Source: an uncultured Pelagibacteraceae bacterium (GTDB taxonomy: Bacteria; Pseudomonadota; Alphaproteobacteria; Pelagibacterales; Pelagibacteraceae). From it: 64,000 nucleotides of DNA. The first letter of the stretch is position 1; each line of letters begins with the position of its first letter. Shown here one piece after another: positions 1 to 10,319 of the stretch. Below the pieces are notes generated by a model. That model ran no database searches. It saw nothing but the letters and a program-made list of their open reading frames with translations, and was not told the origin of the DNA. The translations under genes and the position numbers were made by a program. The stretch covers positions 142,501-206,500 of the forward strand of contig CACIPQ010000001.1 in assembly GCA_902588585.1 (NCBI GenBank), given 5' to 3'.

Positions 1-1342
<1,342 letters not shown>

Positions 1343-1348
1343 AATAAC

Positions 1349-1411
1349 GGCGCACACTAGCTTTAATAACTTTAGAATAAACTAAAGTTACTTTCGTTAA
1401 AGTGTGTACGC
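1349..1411 (-). promoter_or_regulatory. 16S leader hairpin (probable rRNA processing stem)
   Basis: Directly upstream of the mature 16S end lies a long imperfect stem-loop. The core is a perfect 9-bp stem, 1367-1375 with 1382-1390 (TAACTTTAG/CTAAAGTTA), with a 6-nt loop. An outer stem pairs the GCGTACACAC-type arm near 1402-1411 with the GTGTGCGC arm near 1350-1357. Pre-rRNA leaders often form such structures for RNase III processing. The pairing is seen directly; the processing role is inferred. Confidence 0.5.
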
Positions 1412-1569
1412 TAAATTTCTTTATTAACCTAACCGTCCACACTTCTCTTCTTCTTTATCTACAATTTAAAAAAGCTCAATTTCCTGAAAATTTCAGCAAA
1501 TTACACAACAGTAACCAGCTCAAAAATCCACTAAAAGCTTTGTTTTTTTGCGGGTTATTGTGAGATGCC

Positions 1570-1597
1570 GTTATATTGAAATATAAAAATTAATCAA
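1570..1597 (-). promoter_or_regulatory. Probable sigma-70 promoter of the rRNA operon
   Basis: On the minus strand TTGATT (complement of 1592-1597) and TATAAC (complement of 1570-1575) are separated by 16 bp. They lie about 230 bp upstream of the mature 16S end, with no open reading frame between. This 353-base stretch (1343-1695) otherwise holds only the 16S leader hairpin and a plus-strand promoter for the next gene. Assignment rests on consensus match and position only. Confidence 0.5.
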
Positions 1598-1652
1598 GGC
1601 GTATATTTGGTAAAAAAACCAATAAAAACAACATTTTTCGCACTACCTGGCA

Positions 1653-1681
1653 TTGAATATCTCGTTTTTTTTTTATATAGA
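1653..1681 (+). promoter_or_regulatory. Probable promoter of the M23 peptidase gene
   Basis: TTGAAT (1653-1658) and TATAGA (1676-1681) are separated by 17 bp. The -10 box ends 14 bases before the ATG at 1696, so the predicted 5' untranslated leader is only about 8 nt and lacks a clear ribosome binding site. Very short leaders are plausible in a streamlined genome. Confidence 0.45.
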
Positions 1682-1695
1682 AAAGTCTGACAAAA

Positions 1696-3048
1696 ATGAA
1701 ACTCATTTTAGCAGAATTGAAAAAAATCATATCAAATTTCAAAAGAGAGGTATCGAGCTTTAAAAGAGAGTACCCCGAATTTAAAAAGGTAAAATTAGTT
1801 CATGTTCTTAGTACGCTTTTTTTCTTTTTCGCGATCTATTCAATTGGCATATACAACTCAAGTCTCAAGGAAAAAAGAATTCAGGAAATAAATGACTTTC
1901 TGTCAAATGACCAAACGGTTCTGTTAAAAAATTATATACTTAACCAGATAAAATCACCTTATTTAGAATATGATTATATAGTAAAAGAAAACGATACGAT
2001 CGAAAACATATTAAAAAAGTTTAGTGTAAAGCAAGACGAGGTTTCCTGGATAGTAGAAAAAATAAAGAAAAAAGATCTATCTAGTATATCGCCCAATCAA
2101 AAAATTAAATTTATACTAAAAAAAACAAAAAATGGTAAAGAAATTGAAGTGGTTAAGATTAATTATCCGATTTCCAAAACAACGTTTGTACGTATCGATA
2201 AAAGAAAAGATGGTCTTCAAATAACAAAAAACGTTACTCAACTTTTCAAAAGAAATGTTGTGGTTGAAGGCAAGATTTCTAATAATTTATATAGCTCAGC
2301 AATCAAGGCTGGCATGGAACCAAATATAATAGTGGAATATGCAAGAATATATGGTTTTGAAGTGGACTTTCAAAGAGACATAAGAAAAGGCGATCATTTT
2401 CAGGTAATGTATGAAAGATACCTAGATGATAGAAATAAAAAAGTAAAAACAGGAAAAATTTTATATGCCTACCTTAATGTAAATAATCAAAAAATAAAAT
2501 TATATAGATTTGGAAAAAAAAATAATTATGATTTTTATGATGAGAAGGGAAGAAGCATAAGGAAAGCACTTATGAAAACTCCTATTAACGGCGCAAGACT
2601 TTCTTCGCCATTTGGAAAAAGGAAGCATCCAATTTTAGGATTTACTAAACATCATAACGGTACAGACTTTGCCGCTCCAACTGGCACTCCTATCATGGCC
2701 TCAGGAAATGGAACTGTGATTAAGGCTGGTTGGTGTGGCAACGGTGGTAACTGTGTAAGAATAAGACACAATTCTTCCTACACAACGGGCTACGGACATA
2801 TGTCAAAGATTGCTACAAGATCAGGAAGAAGAGTCAGACAAGGACAAATTATTGGTTATGTAGGAAGCACAGGAATGTCGACTGGTCCACACTTACATTA
2901 CACTGTATCCTATAATGGTAAGTTTATTAATTCTCAAAAATTAAAACTTCCTTCTGGAAAAATTTTAAAAGGTGAGCAGAGAAAACTTTTTGAAATTGAA
3001 AGAATAAAATTAGATGTTGCTCTTGGAGAATTGCTTGCGAAACTTTGA
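1696..3048 (+). CDS. Membrane-anchored M23 family metallopeptidase (murein endopeptidase-like)
   Basis: Probable peptidoglycan endopeptidase cutting wall cross-links in the periplasm. A charged N-terminus of about 32 residues precedes one membrane segment (about 33-53), so the rest is probably periplasmic and anchored. Residues about 74-125 look like a LysM-type or OapA-like glycan-binding module. The C-terminal lysostaphin-like domain carries the zinc ligands HNGTD (about 320-324) and HLH (399-401). The architecture resembles MepM/YebA proteins and the length of 450 residues fits. It is divergent from the rRNA operon and convergent with the next gene, 4 bp away. The specific cross-link cleaved cannot be read from the sequence. 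Confidence 0.9.
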   Translation: MKLILAELKKIISNFKREVSSFKREYPEFKKVKLVHVLSTLFFFFAIYSIGIYNSSLKEKRIQEINDFLSNDQTVLLKNYILNQIKSPYLEYDYIVKENDTIENILKKFSVKQDEVSWIVEKIKKKDLSSISPNQKIKFILKKTKNGKEIEVVKINYPISKTTFVRIDKRKDGLQITKNVTQLFKRNVVVEGKISNNLYSSAIKAGMEPNIIVEYARIYGFEVDFQRDIRKGDHFQVMYERYLDDRNKKVKTGKILYAYLNVNNQKIKLYRFGKKNNYDFYDEKGRSIRKALMKTPINGARLSSPFGKRKHPILGFTKHHNGTDFAAPTGTPIMASGNGTVIKAGWCGNGGNCVRIRHNSSYTTGYGHMSKIATRSGRRVRQGQIIGYVGSTGMSTGPHLHYTVSYNGKFINSQKLKLPSGKILKGEQRKLFEIERIKLDVALGELLAKL

Positions 3049-3052
3049 TATT

Positions 3053-3424
3053 TTATTTAGAAAGATTATCTGATTCAGGTTTTAGATTTTCTGAAGATTC
3101 ATTTTTTTCGTTAACCACACTTTTTGTTTTTAATTCACTAACCTCAGATAAAATCCTAGCGTAGTGATCTGAATGCTGAAGATAATTTTCATGCAAAATT
3201 TGATCTCCAGAACCTAAAGCCTCTTTGGCTAAACTTTTAAATTTTTCAATTATTCTTTCAAGGTTGTGAGGATTTCTTGAAACATTGTTTCTTGGAAAAT
3301 TATTTCTTTGTCCATCCATATGATGGATGCCATTGCCCTGCATAGGTCCATTAGATCTTCTGCCAGAATAATGTTTATTTGGTCTTGATCTTGGTCTAAA
3401 TCTTCTTATCTTTCCATTCTTCAT
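3053..3424 (-). CDS. DUF4167 domain protein
   Basis: Small basic protein of 123 residues. The N-terminal 50 residues are rich in Arg, Asn and Gly and probably disordered, with an RNA-binding look. They are followed by the conserved helical core containing the motif DHYARILSE (about 86-94), which is diagnostic of the alphaproteobacterial DUF4167 family. The C-terminal tail is acidic. No biochemical function is established to my knowledge. In many alphaproteobacteria it sits next to prmC and prfA, as here, which suggests a link to translation, but that is inference. Confidence 0.85.
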   Translation of the reverse strand: MKNGKIRRFRPRSRPNKHYSGRRSNGPMQGNGIHHMDGQRNNFPRNNVSRNPHNLERIIEKFKSLAKEALGSGDQILHENYLQHSDHYARILSEVSELKTKSVVNEKNESSENLKPESDNLSK

Positions 3425-3486
3425 ATTATTTATTTAATATACTTTTACCGATTCTATTATTATAACATCCGTAATCTAATTAATTT

Positions 3487-4341
3487 TTATTTTTTTATAT
3501 TTTTTTCTAAAAACGTGCTAAAAATACAACGAACATTATCTTTATAATCTTTTATATTCCTAAATTTTTTGAAGCCATTTTGTTTCAAAATTTTTAATAC
3601 GGAAAAATATTGTCCTCTTCCAATCTCTAAAGCTAAAATTCCATTAAATTTGAGGATACTTCGAGATTTGTAAATAACTTTTCTTACAACGTCAAGACCA
3701 TCATTACCGCCATCTAGGGCATGTTTAGGCTCAAATTTTTTTACATCATTAGAAAGTCGATTAATCTCTCTTTTAACCACATATGGTGGATTAGAAACGA
3801 TTAAATCAAATTTTTGGTTAAAAACTTGTTCAAACGATCTGCATAAAAGCTTAGCTCGATTCTCTACTTTAAGTTTTTTCAAATTTATTTTTGCATTAAA
3901 AATAGTATTTTTACAAATATCTACACCAATCCCTCTGCTATACTCTATTTCTTTCAAAATAGAAGACATTATACAACCTGTGCCGACCCCAATGTCCAAG
4001 AAGAATAAGTTTTTTTTCTTAAAAATTTTTTTTATTGGATCAATTAGAAGTTCTGTCTCCGGGCGAGGTATTAAAGATCTTTTATCTACAAAAAAGTTTT
4101 CACTCCTAAACTCCTTTTTATTTACTATGTATGCTATAGGCTCATAACGCTCTCTTCTAGATATCAAAAATCTAAATTTTACAACATCTTCCTTTGATAC
4201 TTCGTTCTCACTGGTTAAAAGTTTTTCTCTAGAAATCCTTAATATATGTGAAAGAATTATTTCAGAGTCTATTTTGTGACTTTCAATATTTTTACCTCTT
4301 AAAGTCTTAGACCCAATATTTATAAGTTCTGATGTTTGCAT
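3487..4341 (-). CDS. prmC: Release factor glutamine methyltransferase PrmC
   Basis: Transfers a methyl group from S-adenosylmethionine to the glutamine of the GGQ motif in class 1 release factors. Visible signatures are IPRPETE (91-97), the SAM-binding loop DIGVGTG (116-122) and the catalytic NPPY motif (184-187) that holds the glutamine side chain. The length of 284 residues is normal. It lies directly downstream of prfA, its substrate, with a single base between stop and start, so the two are almost certainly co-transcribed and probably translationally coupled. Confidence 0.97.
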   Translation of the reverse strand: MQTSELINIGSKTLRGKNIESHKIDSEIILSHILRISREKLLTSENEVSKEDVVKFRFLISRRERYEPIAYIVNKKEFRSENFFVDKRSLIPRPETELLIDPIKKIFKKKNLFFLDIGVGTGCIMSSILKEIEYSRGIGVDICKNTIFNAKINLKKLKVENRAKLLCRSFEQVFNQKFDLIVSNPPYVVKREINRLSNDVKKFEPKHALDGGNDGLDVVRKVIYKSRSILKFNGILALEIGRGQYFSVLKILKQNGFKKFRNIKDYKDNVRCIFSTFLEKNIKK

Positions 4342-4342
4342 T

Positions 4343-5416
4343 TTATGTTAAATTTTTTAATTTTAAATCTTGATCTTTTAATCTTAAATTTTCGTTCATC
4401 TCTTCATGAATTTCGCCTTTTAAAAATTCATCCAATTTATGTAGAGTAAGATTTATTCTGTGGTCAGTAACTCTTCCTTGTGGAAAATTATATGTCCGTA
4501 TTCTTTCTGATCTATCTCCTGAGCCAATTTGATTTTTTCTATCAGTTGAACGTTCTTTTTCTTTTTTTAATCTTTCAGCCTCATAAAGTCTGGCTCTTAA
4601 AATTTTTAATGCTTTGGCTTTATTTTTGTGCTGAGACTTTTCATCTTGTTGTGTAACAACAATTCCAGATGGCACATGGGTTATTCTAACAGCACTATCA
4701 GTAGTATTAACAGATTGTCCTCCCGGTCCACTTGATCTAAACACATCAATTCTCAAGTCTGAATCATTTATTTTAACATCCACCTCCTCTGCTTCAGGCA
4801 ATATTGCAACTGTTGCGGCAGATGTGTGTACTCTGCCTTGTGTTTCGGTAGTTGGAACCCTTTGGACTCTATGAACTCCAGATTCATATTTTAAATAAGA
4901 ATAAATATTATTTCCTTTAACTGAAAAAATAACCTCTTTAAATCCTCCGGCTTCACTCTTAGAAATATTTATTATTTCTATTGCCCATTTCTTTTTTGAA
5001 CAGACTTTCTCATACATGCGGAACAAATCAGCCACGAACAATGTGGCTTCCAATCCACCTGTTCCTGCCCTTATTTCAACTATGGAATTTTTTTCATCAT
5101 CTCTATCTTTGGGTAAAAGAAAAATTTTAAGTTTTTTTTCATAAATATTTCTTGATGTTTCTGCGGCTTCTAATTCTTTTTGGGCCATAACAATCATCTC
5201 TTTATCATTGTTTTTATCGTTAATAAGATTGTTTAAATCTTTTTTATTTTTTTCAAAATTTAAATATTCTTTTGCAGGATTTATAATATTTTTTAAATCT
5301 GAATATTCTTTTGATTTTTTGGCAAATAATTTAGAATCAAATTTTCCTGTGGACAATTCCTTTTCTAAAAAATTGTATCTTTCTATAATTTTTTTTACTT
5401 TATCGGCTGGTATCAT
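4343..5416 (-). CDS. prfA: Peptide chain release factor 1
   Basis: Terminates translation at UAA and UAG. The tripeptide anticodon PTT is at 188-190, which fits the PxT of RF1 rather than the SPF of RF2. The peptidyl-tRNA hydrolysis motif GGQ is at 232-234 within [10 protein letters not shown]. The 357 residues match RF1, and the motif numbering nearly equals that of E. coli. The gene precedes prmC, whose product modifies the GGQ glutamine, and follows ispG on the same strand. Confidence 0.98.
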   Translation of the reverse strand: MIPADKVKKIIERYNFLEKELSTGKFDSKLFAKKSKEYSDLKNIINPAKEYLNFEKNKKDLNNLINDKNNDKEMIVMAQKELEAAETSRNIYEKKLKIFLLPKDRDDEKNSIVEIRAGTGGLEATLFVADLFRMYEKVCSKKKWAIEIINISKSEAGGFKEVIFSVKGNNIYSYLKYESGVHRVQRVPTTETQGRVHTSAATVAILPEAEEVDVKINDSDLRIDVFRSSGPGGQSVNTTDSAVRITHVPSGIVVTQQDEKSQHKNKAKALKILRARLYEAERLKKEKERSTDRKNQIGSGDRSERIRTYNFPQGRVTDHRINLTLHKLDEFLKGEIHEEMNENLRLKDQDLKLKNLT

Positions 5417-5421
5417 GAAAT

Positions 5422-6516
5422 TTAATTTACTTTTTCTTTAGCTTTTGATTCTACTAATTCGACAACTTTTTCAATAATCTCATTGCTAGCAACTTTATGA
5501 TGTGGCACTCCAGATAAATAAAATAAGTTATTTCCATCCCCTCCTCCCGTTAGACCAATGTCGGTTTGAGCTGCTTCTCCAGGTCCATTAACAACACATC
5601 CAATGATTGATAGAGTTAGGGGTTTTTTTATATGTGAGAGTTTTTCTTCCAAAATTTTAACAGTATCAATTACAGGAAATGCTTGTCTTGCACAGGATGG
5701 ACATGAAATTATTTGAACACCTCTTGATCTGATGCCTAATGCGCTTAATATTTCAAAACCTGCTTTAACTTCTTCTACTGGGTTTGCAGACAAAGAAACT
5801 CTTATTGTGTCTCCAATACCCTGCATTAAAAGTCTACCAATTCCTATAGAAGATTTTATACTTCCGGTAAATAATCCTCCTGCTTCCGTGACTCCAAGAT
5901 GTAAAGGATAATCGTATAAATTAGACAAACCTTCATAAGCTTTGACTGCCAAAAAAACATCTGATGACTTAACGCTAATTTTAAAATTAAAAAAATCATT
6001 ATCTTCTAAAAGTTTGATGTTATGTGTAGCGCTTTCCACTAAGGCTTCAGGACAAGGTTCTTTATACTTCTCTAAAATTTTTTTCTCTAATGAGCCGGCA
6101 TTCACACCTATTCTAATTGCACAGTCATAATCTTTGGCTGCCTTTATTACTTCTTTTATCCTTTCTTTTGAACCGATATTTCCCGGATTAATTCTTAAGC
6201 ATTTTGCACCTGATACAGCCGACTCTATTGCTCTTTTGTAATGAAAATGTATGTCCGCAATTATAGGAACCTTAGCTTCTTTTGTTATTTTTTTTAATGC
6301 CTTAGTAGACTCTTCGTCTGGACAAGAAATTCTGACTAGGTCGGCTCCCGCCTCTTCAAGTTCTCTAACTTGTTTAATAGTAGATTCGTAATCAGTTGTG
6401 AGAGTGTTTGTCATAGACTGTACAGAAATAGGAGAGTCTCCACCAACATGAACATTCCCTACTTTTATTATTCTTGTTTTTTTTCTTTTAATAACTCTAT
6501 GAGGTCTAATTTCCAT
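5422..6516 (-). CDS. ispG: 4-hydroxy-3-methylbut-2-en-1-yl diphosphate synthase
   Basis: Penultimate enzyme of the non-mevalonate (MEP) isoprenoid pathway; reduces methylerythritol cyclodiphosphate using a [4Fe-4S] cluster. The N-terminal TIM barrel is followed by the reductase domain. The cluster ligands are visible as Cys272, Cys275 (SCPSCARQ) and Cys307 ([11 protein letters not shown]), with the conserved glutamate at 314. It is the compact bacterial form (364 residues) without the plant-type insertion. It lies 5 bp upstream of prfA and 8 bp downstream of lysC on the same strand. Confidence 0.98.
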   Translation of the reverse strand: MEIRPHRVIKRKKTRIIKVGNVHVGGDSPISVQSMTNTLTTDYESTIKQVRELEEAGADLVRISCPDEESTKALKKITKEAKVPIIADIHFHYKRAIESAVSGAKCLRINPGNIGSKERIKEVIKAAKDYDCAIRIGVNAGSLEKKILEKYKEPCPEALVESATHNIKLLEDNDFFNFKISVKSSDVFLAVKAYEGLSNLYDYPLHLGVTEAGGLFTGSIKSSIGIGRLLMQGIGDTIRVSLSANPVEEVKAGFEILSALGIRSRGVQIISCPSCARQAFPVIDTVKILEEKLSHIKKPLTLSIIGCVVNGPGEAAQTDIGLTGGGDGNNLFYLSGVPHHKVASNEIIEKVVELVESKAKEKVN

Positions 6517-6524
6517 CTGATTTG

Positions 6525-7736
6525 TTAATCTAGATTAAAAGTTTTATGCAGTTTTTTTACTGCGTCTATAGTTAATTTTTCCTCTATAATTACTGAAATT
6601 TTAATTTCAGAGGTAGAAATAGCCAGAATATTTATTTTTTCTTCTGCCAAAGATCTAAACATTTTATAAGTTATCCCTGGTGTCGCAACCATTCCAGCTC
6701 CAACTATAGATATCTTAGACACTTTATCATTCATATGCATTTTTTCATACTTTATTTTTTTATTATTTTTTATTAATGAGGTAGCATTTTTACTATCTTG
6801 TCTTTTTGTGGTAAATGTTAAATCAGTTTTTTTTCCATCTGCAGAAATATTTTGAATAACCATATCAACATTTATTTGATCTTTTGAAAGAGGTTCAAAT
6901 ATATCTGCTGCAACACCAGGTTTATCATCAACCCCTAAAAGAGTAATTTTTACATCATCTTTTGAGTAGGCTACACCCGTAACGGCTTTGCTGTAATCTA
7001 TATTTTCCTGACTATTTATTTCTGTTCCTTTTCTGTCTGTAAAAGTTGATTTAACTTGAATTGGAATATCATTCATCATTGCTGTTTGAACAGCTGAAGA
7101 TTGCATAACTTTTGCACCTAAAGAAGAAAGCTCTAACATCTCTTCATAAGAAATTTTATCTATTTTTTTTGCAAGAGGTATTTTGTTGGGATCGGAAGAA
7201 TATACTCCATCAACATCTGTGTAAATTTCACAACTATCTGTTTGAAATATTTTTGCTATAGCAACTGCAGTTGCGTCTGAACCTCCTCTTCCAATTGAAG
7301 TGATATCGCCTGACTTTGAAACACCTTGAAATCCAGGAATAATTGCTACGCCATCATTTGATAAATAATTATTTATGCCTTCAACGTTCATATTTATAAT
7401 TCTTGCATTTGTGTGATCGCCTTCTGTAAGAATAGGTATTTGCCAATTCATCCAAGACTTTGCCTTAACACCCAAATCGTTTAATGCTCCTGCCATCAGT
7501 GCGCTTGTAACCTGTTCACCAGAAGTCAGCAGAACATCAAGTTCTCTTTTGTTAAATTTTTTTGATATAGATTGGGAGTGGGCAACTAAGTTATTAGTAG
7601 TTCCTGCCATTGCAGAAACAACCACAATAACTTTATTACCAGTATCATGTTCTTTTTTAACAATTTTAGCCGCGTGAGCAATTCTTTGGATTGAACCCAC
7701 GGATGTTCCTCCAAATTTCAATACTTTTTTTGTCAT
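6525..7736 (-). CDS. lysC: Aspartate kinase
   Basis: Phosphorylates aspartate, the first step toward lysine, threonine, methionine and diaminopimelate. The N-terminal kinase domain begins with KFGGTSVGS and contains the GRGGSD and [11 protein letters not shown] motifs. Two C-terminal ACT domains (from about residue 265) suggest allosteric feedback by end products. At 403 residues it matches the monofunctional class. dapD and dapE, later steps of the same pathway, lie about 19 kb away in this window. The 66-bp gap to divergent ubiG probably holds promoters for both. Confidence 0.97.
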   Translation of the reverse strand: MTKKVLKFGGTSVGSIQRIAHAAKIVKKEHDTGNKVIVVVSAMAGTTNNLVAHSQSISKKFNKRELDVLLTSGEQVTSALMAGALNDLGVKAKSWMNWQIPILTEGDHTNARIINMNVEGINNYLSNDGVAIIPGFQGVSKSGDITSIGRGGSDATAVAIAKIFQTDSCEIYTDVDGVYSSDPNKIPLAKKIDKISYEEMLELSSLGAKVMQSSAVQTAMMNDIPIQVKSTFTDRKGTEINSQENIDYSKAVTGVAYSKDDVKITLLGVDDKPGVAADIFEPLSKDQINVDMVIQNISADGKKTDLTFTTKRQDSKNATSLIKNNKKIKYEKMHMNDKVSKISIVGAGMVATPGITYKMFRSLAEEKINILAISTSEIKISVIIEEKLTIDAVKKLHKTFNLD

Positions 7737-7802
7737 AGTTAGATTTTATTATAAAAATAAATAAGTTAAAATTAAGTTTATTAAAATATAATAATGAGAT
7801 AA

Positions 7803-8528
7803 ATGACTACAATAAATAAAGAAGAAATTCAAAAGTTTTCAAAAATAGCCGATGAGTGGTGGGATGCCAATGGAAAATTCAAACCTTTGCACCTCTTTAA
7901 TCCTATAAGAATCAAATACATAAAAGAAAAGTGCATATCCCACTTTAAGTTAAATCAAAATGTAGACAAGCCTCTATCCCCCTTAGAGATTCTGGATATT
8001 GGGTGCGGTGGTGGATTAATAAGTGAACCTATGTGTAGACTTGGTGCAAAGGTTACAGGTATGGATGCATCTAGTAAAAATATTGTTGTTGCGCAGCTTC
8101 ACGCTAAAAAGAATAACTTAAAAATTCAATATATTAATTCTTCACCAGAAAAAAATGATTTGAAAAAAAAATTTGATGTAATTTTAAATTTAGAAATAGT
8201 TGAACATGTTGATAATTTAAACCTATTTTTACAATCATCGACTCAAATGCTAAATAAAAATGGAATAATTTTTATTGCTACAATTAACAGAACATTTGAA
8301 TCTTATATAAAAGCAATTGTTGGGGCTGAATATATATTAAGATGGCTTCCCATCGGGACACATGAATGGAATAAGTTTTTAAAACCAGAAGAAATAGAAA
8401 AAAAGCTAGAAAATTTAAATTTAAAAAAATTAAATAAAGATGGTTTTAAATACAATTTAATCACACAAGAATGGAGTAAAACTCCTGATTGTTCTGTAAA
8501 TTATATATTGGTTGCTAAGAAAAACTAA
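7803..8528 (+). CDS. ubiG: Ubiquinone biosynthesis O-methyltransferase UbiG
   Basis: SAM-dependent enzyme that performs both O-methylations in ubiquinone synthesis. The N-terminus has the family signature FSKIADEWWD followed by LHLFNPIR (about 12-36). The SAM-binding loop ILDIGCGGG lies at about 63-71. The length of 241 residues is normal. It is monocistronic between divergent lysC and a convergent DUF1178 gene, which it overlaps by 4 bp at the 3' end. A TATAAT box at 7787-7792 would put transcription within a few bases of the start codon, but no convincing -35 is seen. Confidence 0.95.
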   Translation: MTTINKEEIQKFSKIADEWWDANGKFKPLHLFNPIRIKYIKEKCISHFKLNQNVDKPLSPLEILDIGCGGGLISEPMCRLGAKVTGMDASSKNIVVAQLHAKKNNLKIQYINSSPEKNDLKKKFDVILNLEIVEHVDNLNLFLQSSTQMLNKNGIIFIATINRTFESYIKAIVGAEYILRWLPIGTHEWNKFLKPEEIEKKLENLNLKKLNKDGFKYNLITQEWSKTPDCSVNYILVAKKN

Positions 8529-8947
8529 TTATCTTTGTTATCAGACCATGGAATTGTTGTAAGTTCAATTCCTTCTTCTTTTAGTTCCTCTGTCTCTTCA
8601 GGTGTTGCGTTACCATATATATTTTTATTTTTTCTTTTGTCGTAATAAATACTCCTTACTTCACGAGGGAATTGATCGCCCACATACTCAAAATTTTTTT
8701 CAACAAATTTTCTCATTTTTTGTAAGTCTTTTCGAATTTTTTGAATTTCTTTCAAAGAACGATTCTCTTTTTCTTTTTGTTCTTTGCTCATAACTCTTGG
8801 GGACATTATGGATTTTGTTACGGATTTTGTGTTACAAAAAACGCACTCGATCATATTTTTTGATCTTAATCTTTCAAATTCCTTGGAGTCTGAAAACCAA
8901 CTTTCAAATTCATGTTTGTTTTTGCACTTCAAATTATATTTAATCAT
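8525..8947 (-). CDS. DUF1178 family protein
   Basis: A 140-residue protein of the proteobacterial DUF1178 family. It starts MIKYNLKC, and Cys8 with a CxxC pair at 35 and 38 looks like a small zinc-ribbon fold. A charged helical linker and a conserved C-terminal block (NIYGNATPEE, EEGIELTTIPW) follow. The function is unknown. Its start abuts the stop of argJ, so the two are probably co-transcribed. Confidence 0.85.
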   Translation of the reverse strand: MIKYNLKCKNKHEFESWFSDSKEFERLRSKNMIECVFCNTKSVTKSIMSPRVMSKEQKEKENRSLKEIQKIRKDLQKMRKFVEKNFEYVGDQFPREVRSIYYDKRKNKNIYGNATPEETEELKEEGIELTTIPWSDNKDN

Positions 8948-10251
8948 TAGTTTCTGTAGTCTGCATTAATTTTTACATAATCATCGGTTAAATCACAAGT
9001 ATAACATTCGAAAGAACCTTGCCCAAGTTTTAGATTAACTTCAATTGATAATGCGTCCCACTCCATATATGCCTTTAATTTCTCCTCATTATATTCTTCA
9101 GAAATTTTTCCCTTTTCGGCAACTTTTAAATCTCCAAATTTTATTTCAATTTTTTCTGGTGAAACTTTTTCTCCTGATTTTCCTACAGCCATAATTATTC
9201 TACCCCAATTAGGGTCCTCACCTGCCATTGCTGTTTTAAATAAAGGAGAGTTAGCTATTGAGAAGGCTATATTCTTAGCCATCTGCTGAGATCTGGCGTT
9301 AACAACTTTAACTGTTATAAATTTTTTTGCCCCTTCACCATCGCTTACAATTTGTTTTGCTAAATTAAGCAATAATCTCTGAAGTGCATTTTCAAAATCT
9401 TTAAGCTTTGGATCTAAAACATTATATATTTTTCCAGTTTTAACTTTATTGCTAGAAAAAATTGCAACCATATCATTGGTCGATGTATCGCTGTCCACGG
9501 TAATCGCGTTAAAAGTATTTGTCATTGCTCTTTTCAATAAACTTTTTAAATATATAGAAGGAATATCTGCATCAGTAAAAACAAATGCCAACATGGTAGC
9601 CATATTTGGAGAAATCATTCCTGATCCTTTTGCGATTCCTGAAAGTCTTATATCTTTATTCCAAAGTCTACATTCTTCATAGGCCAACTTAGGTCTAGTA
9701 TCAGTTGTCATAATAGATGATGCGGTTTTAAACCAAACAAATTGATTTTGTCTGTCTCTTAATTTGTCTACTAAATTTGGAATAGTAGCTTTTATCTGTT
9801 GGGTCGGAAATTTTTCACCAATCACCCCTGTGGAAGCAAACAATATTTCGTTTGGTTTGATAACCTGACTAGTTCCGTCTTTTTTTTGTGACTCTTTTAG
9901 AGTTAATGTTTTTGCAAGGATTTTTGACATGCTTTCTAATGCTTCTGCACCTTGTGAACCGGTAAAAGTATTTGCATTTTTAGTGTTAACCAACAATGCT
10001 TTAACAAATTTTTTTCTTATTTTTCTGTTCCACGTTATTGACTCCGAACAAATTGAATTATTCGTATAAACAGCTGCGTAGTTCGCTCCATCTTTGAAAT
10101 AAAATAAGCAAAGATCATCCCTTCCTGTTCCATACAAATCTGCTGAAACGGATGAAACCTCTAGGCCCTCAATTTCCTGGAGTTTCTGAAATTCCCCCAT
10201 TTTTGATAGTTTAGGTTTATCTTTTAAAAAATTTTTTACGTTTATTGTCAT
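8947..10251 (-). CDS. argJ: Bifunctional ornithine acetyltransferase / N-acetylglutamate synthase
   Basis: Recycles the acetyl group between acetylornithine and glutamate in arginine synthesis. The self-cleavage site is visible in GMISPNMATMLAF, with Thr219 as the new N-terminal nucleophile of the beta chain. The C-terminal motif GEDPNWGRI is conserved. The 434 residues are within the usual range. Whether it is bifunctional or only recycles acetyl groups cannot be decided from sequence. The later enzyme ArgB is encoded near 24.9 kb. It is divergent from secA. Confidence 0.96.
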   Translation of the reverse strand: MTINVKNFLKDKPKLSKMGEFQKLQEIEGLEVSSVSADLYGTGRDDLCLFYFKDGANYAAVYTNNSICSESITWNRKIRKKFVKALLVNTKNANTFTGSQGAEALESMSKILAKTLTLKESQKKDGTSQVIKPNEILFASTGVIGEKFPTQQIKATIPNLVDKLRDRQNQFVWFKTASSIMTTDTRPKLAYEECRLWNKDIRLSGIAKGSGMISPNMATMLAFVFTDADIPSIYLKSLLKRAMTNTFNAITVDSDTSTNDMVAIFSSNKVKTGKIYNVLDPKLKDFENALQRLLLNLAKQIVSDGEGAKKFITVKVVNARSQQMAKNIAFSIANSPLFKTAMAGEDPNWGRIIMAVGKSGEKVSPEKIEIKFGDLKVAEKGKISEEYNEEKLKAYMEWDALSIEVNLKLGQGSFECYTCDLTDDYVKINADYRN

Positions 10252-10319
10252 GTAAATATTTTATTTTATCCCTATATATACATATATATATAAAATTAAT
10301 GATTATATAAACTGAACTT

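Noticed and set aside
10260..10300. TATATA-rich tract between argJ and secA as a repeat or special promoter
   Set aside because: It is a simple AT-rich divergent promoter region. No unit repeats beyond TA runs and no clear -35/-10 spacing stand out.
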